Positions 48,923 to 61,790 are shown, numbered from the stretch's first letter. The stretch is DNA of 64,000 bases from Plasmodium relictum (GCF_900005765.1 NC_041692.1:496001-560000), one strand, 5' to 3'. Numbers and translations are program-made. The notes: a model not told the origin generated them from the letters alone.

Positions 48923-50908
48923 TCATTTAGCATCTTTAGTATTTTTACTGTTAGAGGTTTTTGGTGCTGTATTATTTTTATTTTGTGTGGCATTTTGAGA
49001 AGAATTTAAATTATTATCTTTTTTTTTACTTTTAAAATTAAAATTATCAAAATTCAATAAATTTTCTAGATAAAATAATATTCTTTTTTGTATATAAACA
49101 TATTTACTTAAACAAAAGATATAATTATCTTTATTCACTAAAGGGTCAATAATATCTTCAAAATGGAAAATAGTTTTGTTGTTTTGCTTATTAGCATAAT
49201 TTGTTGATTCACAATTATTATTATTATTAATTAATTCAAAATTATTCGTTGTATTTACCTTTTCATTATTCAAAATAAATCCTTCATTTTTCTTGTCATC
49301 GAAAGTTTTGTGGAACTCCTCTATATCTATTATATTATTTTTGGTATCATTTTTATTATTAGATTGTTCATCAATTTTGAATAAAAATAAATCAGAAGAT
49401 TTTGCATCATTATTTTTAACATTTATATTACTTTTTTTATTATCTAAATACGTATCTTTACTTTTAAAAGGCCTATCTAATGATTCCATTCTTAATGACT
49501 GTGAATAATCTTGATCATGTAAAACATTTTCTTTTTTTCTTTCCTTGTTTATTTCTTCATAATTTTCATGAGAAAAATCGTTTTCCTCATTAAATAAGTT
49601 ACAATATAAATTTCTTACTTTTTCTTTTTGCACATTTAATTTTAAGGGTATATTGTATCCTGAAAGATAATTAGATACATCTTCTTCATAATTTTTTTTT
49701 AAATTTAATGAAGCTTCAACAAAATCATTAAAAGTGTAAGATAAATCACAGTAATCTATATCATTATTATTAATGTCATCAACATATTTTCTATCTATCC
49801 ACATTCTATTACTTCTCCCTCTTCTTTTGATTAAAACTACGTTTTTATATTCATTTGGATTGACCTTTAAAATATTCATTTGCTCATTTCTCCCGTAACT
49901 CTTTAATTTTTTGTTTATTTTTTTATTATGCAAAGAATTATTATTAATATTATTGTATAAATTTTTATAAAATTTATCCTTTTTAAATTTTTTATAAATC
50001 TTTTCTATCTTATAATCTTTGAAATAATTCCACATAGGGCAAACATATGTTTTATCTTTTATTTCATTTTTTCTTTGATCAAATAAAATGGCATTTAACT
50101 GCAATAATAACAATTTTTTCTCATCTCTTTGTTTAATCTTTCTTAAAATTTTATCTAGTTTTTTAAAATCATCAATAAGTTTATGCATTTTTATTATAAC
50201 ATCAAAATTCTTTTTTTTATGTTTTCTTAGTGTCATTTTTTCTTTAACTCTTGGTCTAAACACAGAATAGTGTGGTAAACTATTTTGGGAATTACTCCAA
50301 AACATTCGGAGCAACGGTCTCCCTAATTTTTTTCTTTTATTTTTCCAGTATGAATAAATATCTTTTATTACACTACTTTTATATGTTATTTTTAATTCAC
50401 TCGCTGCTTTTAAAGCATCTTTAAAGTTTATTTCTTCTTTGTTATCTGATTTCCCAGTTAATTTTTCAAACTTATCTATTAACTTACTAAAATCTTCATT
50501 ATTTACCTCAATATTTAAATAAGAATTTAAATTTTGTAAAAATAATTCATCTTCTTTCAATAAATCATAGTGAATTATTGTTCCATCACTTAATTTTATC
50601 CCTGTTACCTGATCTCTATATAATTCATATCTAATATAATGGGATGGTTTTTCAAATTTGTTCAGTTTATAATTATTATCGTCACATATTTTAAATCTTG
50701 GGATTATAATATTTTTTTTTTTCTTTTCTGCTTTTGTTTCATTATTTTCTAATAATGATTTTAATTGTGATATATCTTCATCAGATGGATTATCTTTTTT
50801 TATTAACTTTTTTAAATCTTCTCCTGATTTAATTACAAGTAATTTTTTATTTATATCTATTGGCTTATATTTTAAATTTTTTTGTTGATTATTTAGCCCT
50901 TTTGTCAT
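48923..50908 (-). CDS. EPL1: Enhancer of Polycomb-like protein (EPL1)
   Basis: Single exon, 661 residues. The N-terminal 250 residues have the EPC-A pattern: IIIPRFKICDDNNYKL, then GTIIHYDLLKEDELFLQNLN, then NEDFSKLIDKFEKL. These are followed by VIKDIYSYWKNKRKKLGRPL and FRPRVKEKMTLRKHKKK. The 'YDL-x2-ED-x2-FL-x2-LN' core and the RxRxxEKMxLRKxxKK basic stretch are the recognisable signatures. In yeast and animals EPL1/EPC anchors the MYST acetyltransferase module of NuA4, so the expected role is histone H4/H2A acetylation in the nucleus. The C-terminal 300 residues are Asn/Asp/Lys-rich and variable. Start ATG at 50906-50908, first Met of the frame. Confidence 0.82.
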   Translation of the reverse strand: MTKGLNNQQKNLKYKPIDINKKLLVIKSGEDLKKLIKKDNPSDEDISQLKSLLENNETKAEKKKKNIIIPRFKICDDNNYKLNKFEKPSHYIRYELYRDQVTGIKLSDGTIIHYDLLKEDELFLQNLNSYLNIEVNNEDFSKLIDKFEKLTGKSDNKEEINFKDALKAASELKITYKSSVIKDIYSYWKNKRKKLGRPLLRMFWSNSQNSLPHYSVFRPRVKEKMTLRKHKKKNFDVIIKMHKLIDDFKKLDKILRKIKQRDEKKLLLLQLNAILFDQRKNEIKDKTYVCPMWNYFKDYKIEKIYKKFKKDKFYKNLYNNINNNSLHNKKINKKLKSYGRNEQMNILKVNPNEYKNVVLIKRRGRSNRMWIDRKYVDDINNNDIDYCDLSYTFNDFVEASLNLKKNYEEDVSNYLSGYNIPLKLNVQKEKVRNLYCNLFNEENDFSHENYEEINKERKKENVLHDQDYSQSLRMESLDRPFKSKDTYLDNKKSNINVKNNDAKSSDLFLFKIDEQSNNKNDTKNNIIDIEEFHKTFDDKKNEGFILNNEKVNTTNNFELINNNNNCESTNYANKQNNKTIFHFEDIIDPLVNKDNYIFCLSKYVYIQKRILFYLENLLNFDNFNFKSKKKDNNLNSSQNATQNKNNTAPKTSNSKNTKDAK

Positions 50909-53861
50909 TTCAAAATGTATAATATAAAGAAACCTATTTATATATATATTTTTTTTTTGTACATATATATATTATGTTAATCTAAAATTATCTTTGAAAA
51001 TGTACCATAATATATATATGGAGTCTATATTAAATATCTCTTTATATTATTTTAATTTTTATCAATAAAAATATAAAAAAAATTTTAATTTTGACATTAG
51101 CAAAATATATATAAAATAACTTATTTTATATTATTTCATAATGTTTTCATAATGTTTTGTTGGCATGCATCTAAAAAAAAAATAAAATTATTTTTTTATA
51201 TATATTTAATTTAAATTTTCTTAAAAATAGAAATATTTATGTATATTTATATATATACACCCTATGTATATTTTTTTAAATAAATTTATATACATGTCAT
51301 TATTTAAAATATAAGCAATAAATATTTATAGTCTTTTAAAAATAAGTTTTAAGTTTATAAAATATATTTTTTCTATTATTATAACTCATATTTTAATTAA
51401 AATTGTTTACTTTTGTTAATTTTGCTAAAATATTTGTATTTCTTCTATATATAACTAATGTTTTAAAAAAAAAATAAGTTTATTACAAAAAAGTGTAGAC
51501 AATTACACTTTTTTAAAAAAAAGTAGGAAATAATTATATAGTATTTTCTATCAATATTTTACTTTTTTTTCATATATGTTTATTCTATTTTAATTTATAA
51601 TAATGAAAACTGTATAATTATATAAAAAAAATATATATATATATTAATATTATAAACAATACAAATATTCTTAATTATATTTTTATATTAATAAGAAGTA
51701 TATGAAATTAACGTTATTTTATCATATTTAAAAAGGGATGAAAACTCCCTATTTTTTTATGATAAAAAAATTATGTACATATTTATTCTTAATAGTACTA
51801 TACATTTATGTATATAATATATATATATATATATATTACAAATATAGTTAAAATTCTTGGTAATTTATTATTTTTAAATTTAATATATGAACATTATGTT
51901 TAATTCATATATATCCTTTTTCTTCAATTTTCTCTTAATAATTATACATTTACTTATTTTTTCATAAATCATTTTTTTTCTTGAATTTTCATTATTATAA
52001 ATCATTTATAGTATTTTAATATTTTGATTAAATAAATTTAATTTTTATATTCATTTTTTCACTTTTTTTTTTTTTTTTTTCATTCATTTTGATTTTGCAC
52101 GAATTATTAAGAACTTCCCATATTTTTTTTTTTATTTTTTTTTTAATGTTATAATCTTAAATAAAATTTTGAAATAATGATTAAAATATTTAAATGTCAT
52201 AAATACATAAAACCCAATTTTTTTTTTCAATGATTTTAATTGATATACAGCATGCTTAATTTATGATATCTTCTTCCCATAAATATTTTTCTTTTTTCTT
52301 TTAATTTATCTAAAAGTAAATTAATCTTGAAATTTTAAATTATAATATTTATATAAAGCTTACTTAAGTTAAAAATTTAGAGTATTATCCCCATATATAT
52401 TTTAGATGAAGTTTTTATATCCTTTAAATTATTACAAAAGGAAAAAAAAAAGGCCATAATATAAAATATTATTTAAATTTTTTTTTTTTTTGTAGATCAT
52501 TCCATCTTTAATATAAATTACTAATTATATTAAAACATTTAAAAATAATTACGTATTACTATTTTCATATATTTAAAATATCCAAATATATATATATATA
52601 TCCCAACTTTTATAATATAAAAAAAAAAAAATAATAAAATTTACTACAATACTTGTTCTTATATCTGTATAATTATATATATATATTTATTTATTTCTGC
52701 TTATATTCTTCATATACGCTATCATTTTATTTTAATCATTTTAATTTATATATGTCCCTTAATATTTTATTACAGTTAAATCTCTTCAATTTAATATTCA
52801 ACAACATTTCTTATATTTTCTAAGAGTATTTAATCATATTAAATGTTTTTAATCTCCACATCTTATTGAATCTCTTTTTTTTTTTTTATAAAAAAAGAAG
52901 CAAAATATGAAAAAATTTCCTACATATATAAAATATAAGAATTGAAGATATATTTATTATATTGGCATAATTGTTTATCAATCAAAAATGAAGCAAATTA
53001 ATAAAAAAAAAATATTTTATATATATTTTATTTTATTTTTTTTTTTTTTTTGCAATATATATGTAATTATATGCAATATAAAATTAATATGAAAATAAAT
53101 TTGTATACTTATTTTTGATTTATGGAAAAGTCTATCTATTATATAAACTGCTTAATTATATCAATTTTTTAGTTACAGAATTGTTAAATACAAATATTTT
53201 ATTTTCATGCACTTCACAAAAAAACAATTTTCTTAAATAAAAGGTATGGGGAATTTGCTTCATAAAATCCTAAAGTTCACTAAAAAGAAAATATTTTCTG
53301 TTATACATAATAAATATAAATAAAAAATATATTCCATATAGTATTTAGAAACATTTAATATAATGTCTTGTAAAAAAATTTGTTTTTTATTAAAAATGAA
53401 ATTTCGTTCTCTATAGTTGTTCTTTTCATTTTTTTATAAAAGTATTTACTTTTTTAACAGTAGAATTATTTCATTTTATTGTTTTAATTTATTTTTAAAT
53501 TTTATATTTTTTTTATAATATTTTTTCATTGTTTTTCTTTTTATTAGCATTTCTTTATTTTACAATCATAATTTAGCAAAAAAAATTATAAAAAAAAAAT
53601 ATTTTTTTTTTTAGTATTATTTATCTTAGCTTCCGTAAATAAGATGCAATAAATATGTTTTTACCTGTGACTAATGAAAAAAAAAAAAAAAAAGTTAAAA
53701 GTATTAACTTCTATTATTAAAAAAAAAAAATATTTCTATTATTAATATATATTTTAAAAAAAAAAAAAGTTTTTTTTTAAAAACGAAATAAAGAAATTAA
53801 TTTGAATTAGGTATTTTAATATTAAATAAGGATAAAAATGTATAAAAAATAAAGCTGAATT
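50909..53861. other. Divergent intergenic region (EPL1 / SAD1), 3.0 kb
   Basis: A/T-rich, no coding frame. Contains two rare GCATGC hexamers (51163-51168 and 52250-52255). Should carry both promoters. Confidence 0.6.
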
Positions 53862-55724
53862 ATGGAAAAAAAAATAAAGAAAGAATTTAAAAATGAAAAG
53901 GATGAATTAACTTTCAAAAAAAGAAAAAAAGAAGAAAATACAAATAATCTAGAAGATTATGTAAATAATGAGATGAATAATTTAAATGTTGGCATAAATG
54001 ATGATATGAATGAGGTGAACCATTTGAAAAATAATTTGAACAAAACAGATAATGATTTAAATGATGAGATAAAAAACATGAATTTAAATAGAAATAAAAG
54101 TAAAGTTTGCCCATATTTACGTACAATTAATAGAAATCTTCTAGACTTCGATTTTGAAAAATTATGTAGCATTAGTTTGTCAAATTTACATGTATATGCT
54201 TGTTTAGTATGCGGTTTATATTTTCAAGGAATTGGAAAAGGAACATATGCATATACTCATGCTTTAGAAAAAAATCATTATGTTTTTATTAACTTAGAAA
54301 CATGTAAAACTTGTTGTTTACCAGAAAATTATGAAATTGAAGATGCCTCATTAAATGATATAAAATATTTTTTAAAACCTCTTTACACAAGGGAAGAAGT
54401 TGAATACCTGTGTTTTAATCCTATTTTAGGAAAATCATTAGATGGTGCTGATTTTTTGCCAGGTTGTGTTGGTTTAAACAATTTAAAAAATACTGATTAT
54501 TGTAACGTAATAATTCAATTATTATGTACTATTATACCCTTAAGAAATATTTTATTATTATATGAAAATAAAAAAAATATAGCGAAAAATTTAATAATAG
54601 TACTTTCTGAATTAATTAAAAAAATTTACAATCCTAAAAATTTTAAAGGAGTTGTATCTCCTCATGAATTTTTACAAGCAGTAGGTATAGAATCTAAAAA
54701 GAATTTTAAAATAGGAACGAAAAATGATCCTCTAGATTTTTTTTTATGGATAATTAATAAAATTCATAAATATTCGGAGAAAACTCTGAAAAAAAAAAGA
54801 AAAGGAAATAATTATAAAAATTTGAAATTAAAAGAAATTTCTAAAGATAAAATGTTGGAAGAAAATAATAATTTTAAGAAGGAAGAAAACAGTTTTACAC
54901 AGAAAGAAAGTAATAACAATAAAAACAGTGTAGACAAAAAAAAAAAAAAGTGGGTATATGAGAAAATAAACATCATTGATTATTGTTTTGATGGAGAATT
55001 AATTATTAAAACTAAAAGAGAAAAGTCAGAGATGGATAAAGTAGAAAAAGATGGTGAAAATGAAGAAAAAGAAGTAGCTGAAGAAGAAATACGTAAAGAA
55101 AAAAAAAAAAATGAAAACATCCTAGAAGAGGAAATTGATGAAGATGAATTAAACGAAAAAAAAAACTATAAAATTAAAAAAATTCCATTTCGTACTCTTT
55201 CCTTAAAATTACCAAATCCACCAATCTTTAAAAGTACAACAGAAAGTAATATAATACCTCAAGTTTCTATTTTTGAGTTGCTAACAAAGTTTGATGGAGA
55301 AACAGAAACCTTTTTGCTTGATAAGTCTGTTCCTAGTACATTAATGATTTCTAAATTACCAAAATATTTAATTTTTACTATTAAAAGGTTTTCAAAAAAT
55401 AATTTTTTTGTTGAAAAAAATGGAACAATAGTAAATTTTGTAATTAAGAATTTAGATATGAAAGATTATGTTCATCAAGATTTTCTTACTCAAAATCCTG
55501 TAACCAAATATAATTTAATTGCAAATATATTTCATAGTGGTACAGTAAATCAAGGTTCTTATAAAATTCATGTTTTAAATCAATCAACAAATGAATGGTA
55601 TGAAATAGAAGATTTACACGTTATTTCAATATTACCACAATTAGTTTTACTATCGGAATCTTGCATCCAACTATATCAGCGACAAGATATACAGTTAGAT
55701 GGAGAAATAAATCCAAGTTTTTAA
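53862..55724 (+). CDS. SAD1: U4/U6.U5 tri-snRNP-associated protein SAD1/USP39
   Basis: Single exon, 620 residues. A UBP-type zinc finger lies at about 80-150 (CPYLRTINRNLLDFDFEKLC, then YACLVCGLYFQGIGKGTYAY, then THALEKNHYVF). Next comes a degenerate ubiquitin-hydrolase domain starting PGCVGLNNLKNTDYCNVIIQ. The catalytic Cys of true USPs is replaced by Asp (about residue 211), as in USP39, so it should be inactive as a protease. The end region (STLMISKLPKYLIFTIKRFS and KYNLIANIFHSGTVNQGSYK) matches the USP fold with the catalytic His not preserved in its usual context. A Lys/Glu-rich insert of about 130 residues splits the domain (about 305-435). Role: assembly or stability of the tri-snRNP in splicing. 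Confidence 0.9.
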   Translation: MEKKIKKEFKNEKDELTFKKRKKEENTNNLEDYVNNEMNNLNVGINDDMNEVNHLKNNLNKTDNDLNDEIKNMNLNRNKSKVCPYLRTINRNLLDFDFEKLCSISLSNLHVYACLVCGLYFQGIGKGTYAYTHALEKNHYVFINLETCKTCCLPENYEIEDASLNDIKYFLKPLYTREEVEYLCFNPILGKSLDGADFLPGCVGLNNLKNTDYCNVIIQLLCTIIPLRNILLLYENKKNIAKNLIIVLSELIKKIYNPKNFKGVVSPHEFLQAVGIESKKNFKIGTKNDPLDFFLWIINKIHKYSEKTLKKKRKGNNYKNLKLKEISKDKMLEENNNFKKEENSFTQKESNNNKNSVDKKKKKWVYEKINIIDYCFDGELIIKTKREKSEMDKVEKDGENEEKEVAEEEIRKEKKKNENILEEEIDEDELNEKKNYKIKKIPFRTLSLKLPNPPIFKSTTESNIIPQVSIFELLTKFDGETETFLLDKSVPSTLMISKLPKYLIFTIKRFSKNNFFVEKNGTIVNFVIKNLDMKDYVHQDFLTQNPVTKYNLIANIFHSGTVNQGSYKIHVLNQSTNEWYEIEDLHVISILPQLVLLSESCIQLYQRQDIQLDGEINPSF

Positions 55725-57126
55725 AAAAAAAAAAGGTAATATATTTTTTAGTAATATGTATTTTCTTTATTCCTTAAATTTTATAAGTAGTTTAAAAAAA
55801 ATGATTTCATTTTTTAAATTGTTTTTAAATAATTATAATATACAAAATACATCGCCTATTTTATTTTAATTTTTCTTTTTTTTTTTTATTAAATTTTAAG
55901 GTATTTATTTTACACTATATTTGAGAGTATTCCATTTAAAAAATTTAAAATAAAACAAAAAAAAAAAGTAAAAATATTTTAATATAATATTATTTTTTTA
56001 TTAAAAAATAAACATTAAATTAAGGATAAAAAAGAATTTAAAATCTAGAAAGAGTTTAAATATGAATTTTTTAGTTTTCTTATATATTTTTCTATAATAA
56101 TATACTTATTTTTTGAAAATAGAACTTTTAAATATTCAAAATTATATAGAATATTAATACTAATCTAAAAATTATTATATTTTCTTGTATAATATTAAAA
56201 AAAAAAATAAAAAAAATAATATTTATGAAAAAACAAATAAGAACATGTATACATAAAGAAATATTTTTTATTTAATACTTTTATACTATAAAATATGAGA
56301 AAGGAAGTTTTGTCTTCAATAAAACTATTAATAATAAAAAAAAAAAAATATAATAAATTTATGTATTTAAATATTATAAAATAATTGTTATATACAAAAG
56401 GATATGTTATTAAGTATATTCTTATATGCACATAAAAATTTATAATTTTTTTTTAATTTTTTTTTTTTATGTGTTAATTATTAAAAATATAGCTTTTTGT
56501 GCGATGCTCTTAAAATTTTTACTATTTTTTTTTTTTTATGTGATAATAAAAGTTAAAAAGTGAAATAAAATAGAACAATTTATAAAGAAATAAATAAAAA
56601 ATTATGAAGACGAAATTGATTTTTTTCTTTTTTTAAAGACAAAATTAAAATCTTAACATTTTTTTCATGTATAAAAACTATACCTCTTTTACTAAATGAA
56701 TACAAGGAAAAATATAAATAAAATATGTATTACATATTTTAAAGGATTAACGAAATTATCGTTATTATAGTAATTTTTACTTTAACTTTTTTTTTTATTA
56801 TTAATAATACATCGAATATATATATATATTTATATATTAGTATTCATGAGAGAATAATATATATATATATATATGCTTTAAAAATGTCAACAAAATTTTT
56901 CTAAAATCTATGTATTTTAAATATGTTTTAGTAAAAGTAATTTATTTTTAGAGGAATTCATATTTTGTGTGCTATATATCATTAACATAAGACTATTTAT
57001 TTTTTTTAATTCAATTATTCCAAAAAATATATATATTTGGCCCATTATATTATTAAATCATTATTTCATTTTATTTTTTTTTCTTACTTCTTTATTGATT
57101 TTTTTTTTTTTTTTAATGCGTAAAAT
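55725..57126. other. Intergenic, 1.4 kb
   Basis: SAD1 3' UTR and MCM4 promoter; T-rich. The frame starting 56969 runs into MCM4 out of phase and is a shadow. Confidence 0.6.
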
Positions 57127-59994
57127 ATGGGTACTCCAAGAAGAAGGGGGGGGCAAAATGCGAGCCCATTTGGATTAAGTTCTTCAAATATTTTTGGAAC
57201 AAACAATGAAATTTTTGGAAGTAATTTTATGAATACACCAGTTTCAAGTAGAAGGACAAAAAATAGTAAAAGTTTTTTAAACAGTATGCTAAATGAATCA
57301 AAATACTTAAATCAAAGCAATACTGGTTCTCAATTCGTAAGATATGGTCATACTCCTCTAGCTATTAGAAGAATAAAATGCGCAAGAGCTGATATAGGAG
57401 ATGTAGGAAGAGAAGCATTTATGGAAGATAATGAATCAGGAAGATTACCTCATTTTATTGATAGTAATTTAGAGCAAATTAAAGAACTCTTTAATCAATT
57501 TTTTGATGAATTTAACATTACTAATTATAGTGACGTACTGGATTTTACTGATGAAGACCGTAATATAACCGAGTATATTCTATTACATAGAGATAACTTA
57601 AAAGTTTATTTAGCGTATTATGGATGGAAGATGATCAAATTTATTGAAACAGGTAGACAAAATGAATGCAAATTAAATAATGATAATGATGATGACACTG
57701 ATGGAGTAAAAAATTTAGAACATATAAAATCTTTTGAAGTAGATCTTACTCATATTTATTTTTTTAATAAAAAATTATATAAGCTAATAATTGAGTACCC
57801 ATCCGATTGTATAAGTGAAATAGATAAAATAATAAGTGAAAAGTATAATTCTCTTTTAGGATTAATACTAGAAGGAGATACAAAATCTAGCTCATCTGAC
57901 AAATACCCCTTAAGTAATACAAAACAAGATTATTGCAGGGTAAGATTTTTTAACAAAAGACATAAAGATACTCCTAGAAAACTTGGACCTAATCAAATTG
58001 AAACATTAGTATGTATAAAAGGAGTAATTATTAGATGCTCAAATATTATTCCTGAAATGACCATGGCAGCTTTTAAATGTACTTCTAAAAAAAGAATAGG
58101 AGTCAATAATTATGAAAAATGTAATGAAGAAGTATATGAGCACGTCATACAAGGAGAAGTTCAAGAACCATTAACATGTTCTAATTGCAATAATAAAAAT
58201 ACATTTGAATTATGGCATAACAATTGCTGTTTCTCTTCAAAACAACTTATTAAATTAAGTGAAGTAACGGAACATTTAAAGCAGGGGGAAACTCCTCAAT
58301 CTATATCAATTTATGCATATGATGATTTAATAGATTATACAAAACCAGGTGACACTGTAGAATTAACAGGAATTTTAAAAGCATCTCCTGTTCGTTTAAA
58401 TCCAAGGTCTAGATGTTATAATAGTGTACATAGAATTTATATAAATGTTATTCACATAAAAAAGGAGAATAAACAAAAAATGAAGTTGACAGAGCAAAAT
58501 GACACAGCCTCTATTATTTTAAAAAGAAATGAAGATGGCACAGTTGAAGAGAATTTAGAAAAATTGAATGAGCAGGGTAATTTATTATTTACTACTGAAG
58601 TAGTTCAAAAAATGCAAAAATTGAGCAAAGATCCAAATATTTATCAAAGATTGGCAGATTCAATAGCTCCATCTATTTATGGAAGAGATGATATTAAAAA
58701 AGGTTTATTATGCCAATTGTTTGGTGGTAGTAAAATTACTGATAAATATAGAAATAAGTACAGATCAGAAATTCATATTTTATTATGTGGAGATCCATCT
58801 ACTGCTAAGTCCCAGCTTTTGCATTATGTTCATAAATTATCCCCACGTGGTATATATACAAGTGGTAAAGGAAGCAGTAGTGTAGGATTAACAGCATTTA
58901 TATCAAAAGATTCTGAAACAAAAGAATATATTTTAGAATCAGGTGCTGTTGTTTTATCAGATAAAGGAATTTGTTGTATTGATGAATTTGATAAAATGGA
59001 TGATTCAGCTAGAGCTATTTTGCATGAAGTAATGGAACAGCAAACAGTGACTATTGCAAAGGCAGGTATTGTAGCTACTTTAAATGCAAGAACCTCTATT
59101 TTAGCTTCTGCTAATCCTATTAATAGTAGGTATGATAAAAATAAGGCTGTTGTGGAAAACATTAACTTACCACCTTCATTATTTTCTAGATTTGATTTAA
59201 TTTATCTTGTCATTGATCAAGCAAATGAAGAAGAGGATACAAAATTGGCCACAGTTCTTTGTAAAAATTATTCTTACAATGTAGAAGATGAAAATGGTCG
59301 AATGGAAGAGGAAGAAGAAGAGGAAGATGAAGAAGATGCACAAAATAATGAAAAAAATTGGAATATAGAGAGTGATATAAATATTCCTTACTCCGAAAAT
59401 AACAACAGTTCAAGTAAAAAAAAGCCAAAAAATTACTTAATTGATTCAAATACATTAGCTCTATATATAGCATATTGTCGTATGGCTTGCAATCCGATAA
59501 TTTCACTTGAAAGCAAAAAAATTATTATTGAAGAATATATAAAAATGAGATGTAAAGAAGGAACAAAATCTCCAACTGCCAGTCCTAGGCAATTAGAAGG
59601 ACTAGTTAGATTAAGTCAGAGCTTAGCGAAAATGAAATTAAAAGATGTAGTAACACCAGAAGAAGCTAATGAAGCGGTAAGATTAATGAATATAGCTACT
59701 TTTCAAAGTTTAATTGACCCTTTAAGTGGTAGAATTGATTTCGATCAAGTTAATTTAGGACAAACATCTCAACATAAGAAAAAATCAGATATGATTAAAG
59801 ATATTATAATGAATGCACTTATATTAAAAAATATGACAAAAGATGAGTTGCTTGCTCATTGTCAGGAAACTATTATGAACGATCCTGAGTATACATCATC
59901 TTTGGATAGAAAATCATTTGAAGAAGCTTTTCATGATCTTGAAAAATCACAAGATATTACTCGATTATGTTCGGGTTTATATAAAAAAAAGTAG
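57127..59994 (+). CDS. MCM4: DNA replication licensing factor MCM4
   Basis: Single exon, 955 residues. The N-terminus is Ser/Thr/Arg-rich, as in other MCM4 proteins, and likely a kinase target. The OB-fold zinc-binding module has C318, C332, C351 and C354. The spacing C-x13-C-x18-C-x2-C has about 11 extra residues in the first loop compared with the usual C-x2-C. The MCM AAA+ core has Walker A GDPSTAKS (about 555-562), the insert RGIYTSGKGSSSVGLTAFIS, Walker B ICCIDEFDKMDD, sensor 1 SANPINSRYD and arginine-finger SRFDLIYL. An acidic GRMEEEEEEEDEEDAQNN insert follows SRFD by about 40 residues. The C-terminal winged helix ends DITRLCSGLYKKK. The protein is part of the MCM2-7 helicase. The ATG at 57127 follows a long T run. 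Confidence 0.95.
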   Translation: MGTPRRRGGQNASPFGLSSSNIFGTNNEIFGSNFMNTPVSSRRTKNSKSFLNSMLNESKYLNQSNTGSQFVRYGHTPLAIRRIKCARADIGDVGREAFMEDNESGRLPHFIDSNLEQIKELFNQFFDEFNITNYSDVLDFTDEDRNITEYILLHRDNLKVYLAYYGWKMIKFIETGRQNECKLNNDNDDDTDGVKNLEHIKSFEVDLTHIYFFNKKLYKLIIEYPSDCISEIDKIISEKYNSLLGLILEGDTKSSSSDKYPLSNTKQDYCRVRFFNKRHKDTPRKLGPNQIETLVCIKGVIIRCSNIIPEMTMAAFKCTSKKRIGVNNYEKCNEEVYEHVIQGEVQEPLTCSNCNNKNTFELWHNNCCFSSKQLIKLSEVTEHLKQGETPQSISIYAYDDLIDYTKPGDTVELTGILKASPVRLNPRSRCYNSVHRIYINVIHIKKENKQKMKLTEQNDTASIILKRNEDGTVEENLEKLNEQGNLLFTTEVVQKMQKLSKDPNIYQRLADSIAPSIYGRDDIKKGLLCQLFGGSKITDKYRNKYRSEIHILLCGDPSTAKSQLLHYVHKLSPRGIYTSGKGSSSVGLTAFISKDSETKEYILESGAVVLSDKGICCIDEFDKMDDSARAILHEVMEQQTVTIAKAGIVATLNARTSILASANPINSRYDKNKAVVENINLPPSLFSRFDLIYLVIDQANEEEDTKLATVLCKNYSYNVEDENGRMEEEEEEEDEEDAQNNEKNWNIESDINIPYSENNNSSSKKKPKNYLIDSNTLALYIAYCRMACNPIISLESKKIIIEEYIKMRCKEGTKSPTASPRQLEGLVRLSQSLAKMKLKDVVTPEEANEAVRLMNIATFQSLIDPLSGRIDFDQVNLGQTSQHKKKSDMIKDIIMNALILKNMTKDELLAHCQETIMNDPEYTSSLDRKSFEEAFHDLEKSQDITRLCSGLYKKK

Positions 59995-61790
59995 ATTTAT
60001 ATACATCAAAGTAACAATTGCAAATTAAACTAAACTTCTTAAAAATATATTACAAGAATATGAATACTTTTCATTTTAATCAACTTCAAATACGCAACTA
60101 CTACTTCATAGTCTTTAAAGTTAGTATAAAAGATGAGCGTAATTTATTTTTTTTTTTTTTAAAATAAATTTAAATTAATTTTTTTTTTTTTTAATTCATA
60201 TATTTTTTTAATAAAAACATACTTATTTTATTTTATATTATTAATAAATACCTCAAATATATAAATATCCTTTTTTTTTTTTTTTAATCTTTAATTTTAT
60301 AAATATGTACATGTACATATTTTTTTTTAACAAGAATCTTTTTTATGTATGCTAGCACTTTTTTTTTTATATGTTTTTTTTTTTTTCTTTTATATTATAA
60401 TATTTTATATTATATAAATATATTTTATTTTTTATTTGTAAATATATAACTAGAATTTTCATTAAAAAATTATAAATTTATATAAATATCATTTAATAAA
60501 TTTACAACCTTCAAATTTTAATAAAAATAGAAAAAAAAAAGTTCATGTAGTAATACTATAAAACATTAATGAAATGCATGCCTTTTTTGAAAAAATTTGT
60601 AACATTCGAAATTTTTTGTATTTTAAGAATAAAAGCTATTCGCAAAAAATTGTATAATGGATATTTGATGAAACGTAATAATATTTGCTTAAAATTTAAC
60701 TAATATATTATTCAAATTTATTATATCAATATATGTAAAAAAATTTAAAGAATTTTAAATATATTTATGTGCTCCACTAACAAATTAGTTCCCTATTCAT
60801 AAACATCATATATTTTTAATTAAAATTAAATGAATGTTTATAAATGAAGTTTTGAAAATCGATACAATTTTAATGAAGCAGTATTTCATATGTACATATA
60901 TAAAAATTTTAACTACATAAATATTGTAATATATACTTTTTATTTTAATAAAATACTCAAAACAAAAGAAAAATTCTTTTTGTACTTAACCCCTTCTTTT
61001 ATATATTATTAAAGCTTTTACATATTAATGTGATTTTCTTTACATAATTTAATTTTTTTTAAATATCAATGCATATGTTTTAATATATTATTAAATTGAA
61101 AGTTCATTTTAAATTAATGTAGTAGTATCTATTCTCTTGTAATGCTATAGAAATTTTATAGTTACTATTTTTTATATTTCTCTTATGCAAAATAAAAAAA
61201 AAAAAAAAAACATAAATTTTTACATTCTTATATAACAAAAAATTTGCCACAATCTTTAATATATTTTACTCAAAAATATGTAAAAATTTTTTTTTTCTAT
61301 AATATTTATTTTTAATCGAAAAATTTATAAAGAAAAAAAAAAAAAAAAGTAATAGTAATGACGTATAGAATGTATATTACTAGCAATTATTTATGATTAA
61401 TTTAAATAATCATTTTCTTATACCTTTTTCTCTATATGCACTACATATATTTGCATAGATATTTTTAATAATACTATTTTTCTTTCCATATATTTTTTAT
61501 GCCGTTACTATAGTATATGGAGATAAAAAATTTTCTCCTGCACAATTTATTTTATTTTATAACTAATAAAAACTAGATGTAATGCTATGAAAATTATTTC
61601 ATTTTATAAATATGAAAAAAAATTAATTTTAAATTATTTTTTTTTCCATATCTAAAAATTTTTTTTTGTTATAAATTGCATTTTTTTTTTAATGTTTTCA
61701 TACGAAATATTATTCGACACTTTTTATTCTTAATTTATATTTTTGCTTTTAATTTTTTGTAAAGTTATATATATAATGTATATGTTAATA

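Noticed and set aside
50909-53861. Possible centromere (long AT-rich gap)
   Set aside because: No dense tandem satellite and no sharp composition change compared with the other intergenic gaps; nothing distinguishes it.
59210-59506. 98-residue minus-strand frame in MCM4
   Set aside because: Antisense of the poly-Glu region (LHLPLLLPLP); no independent support.
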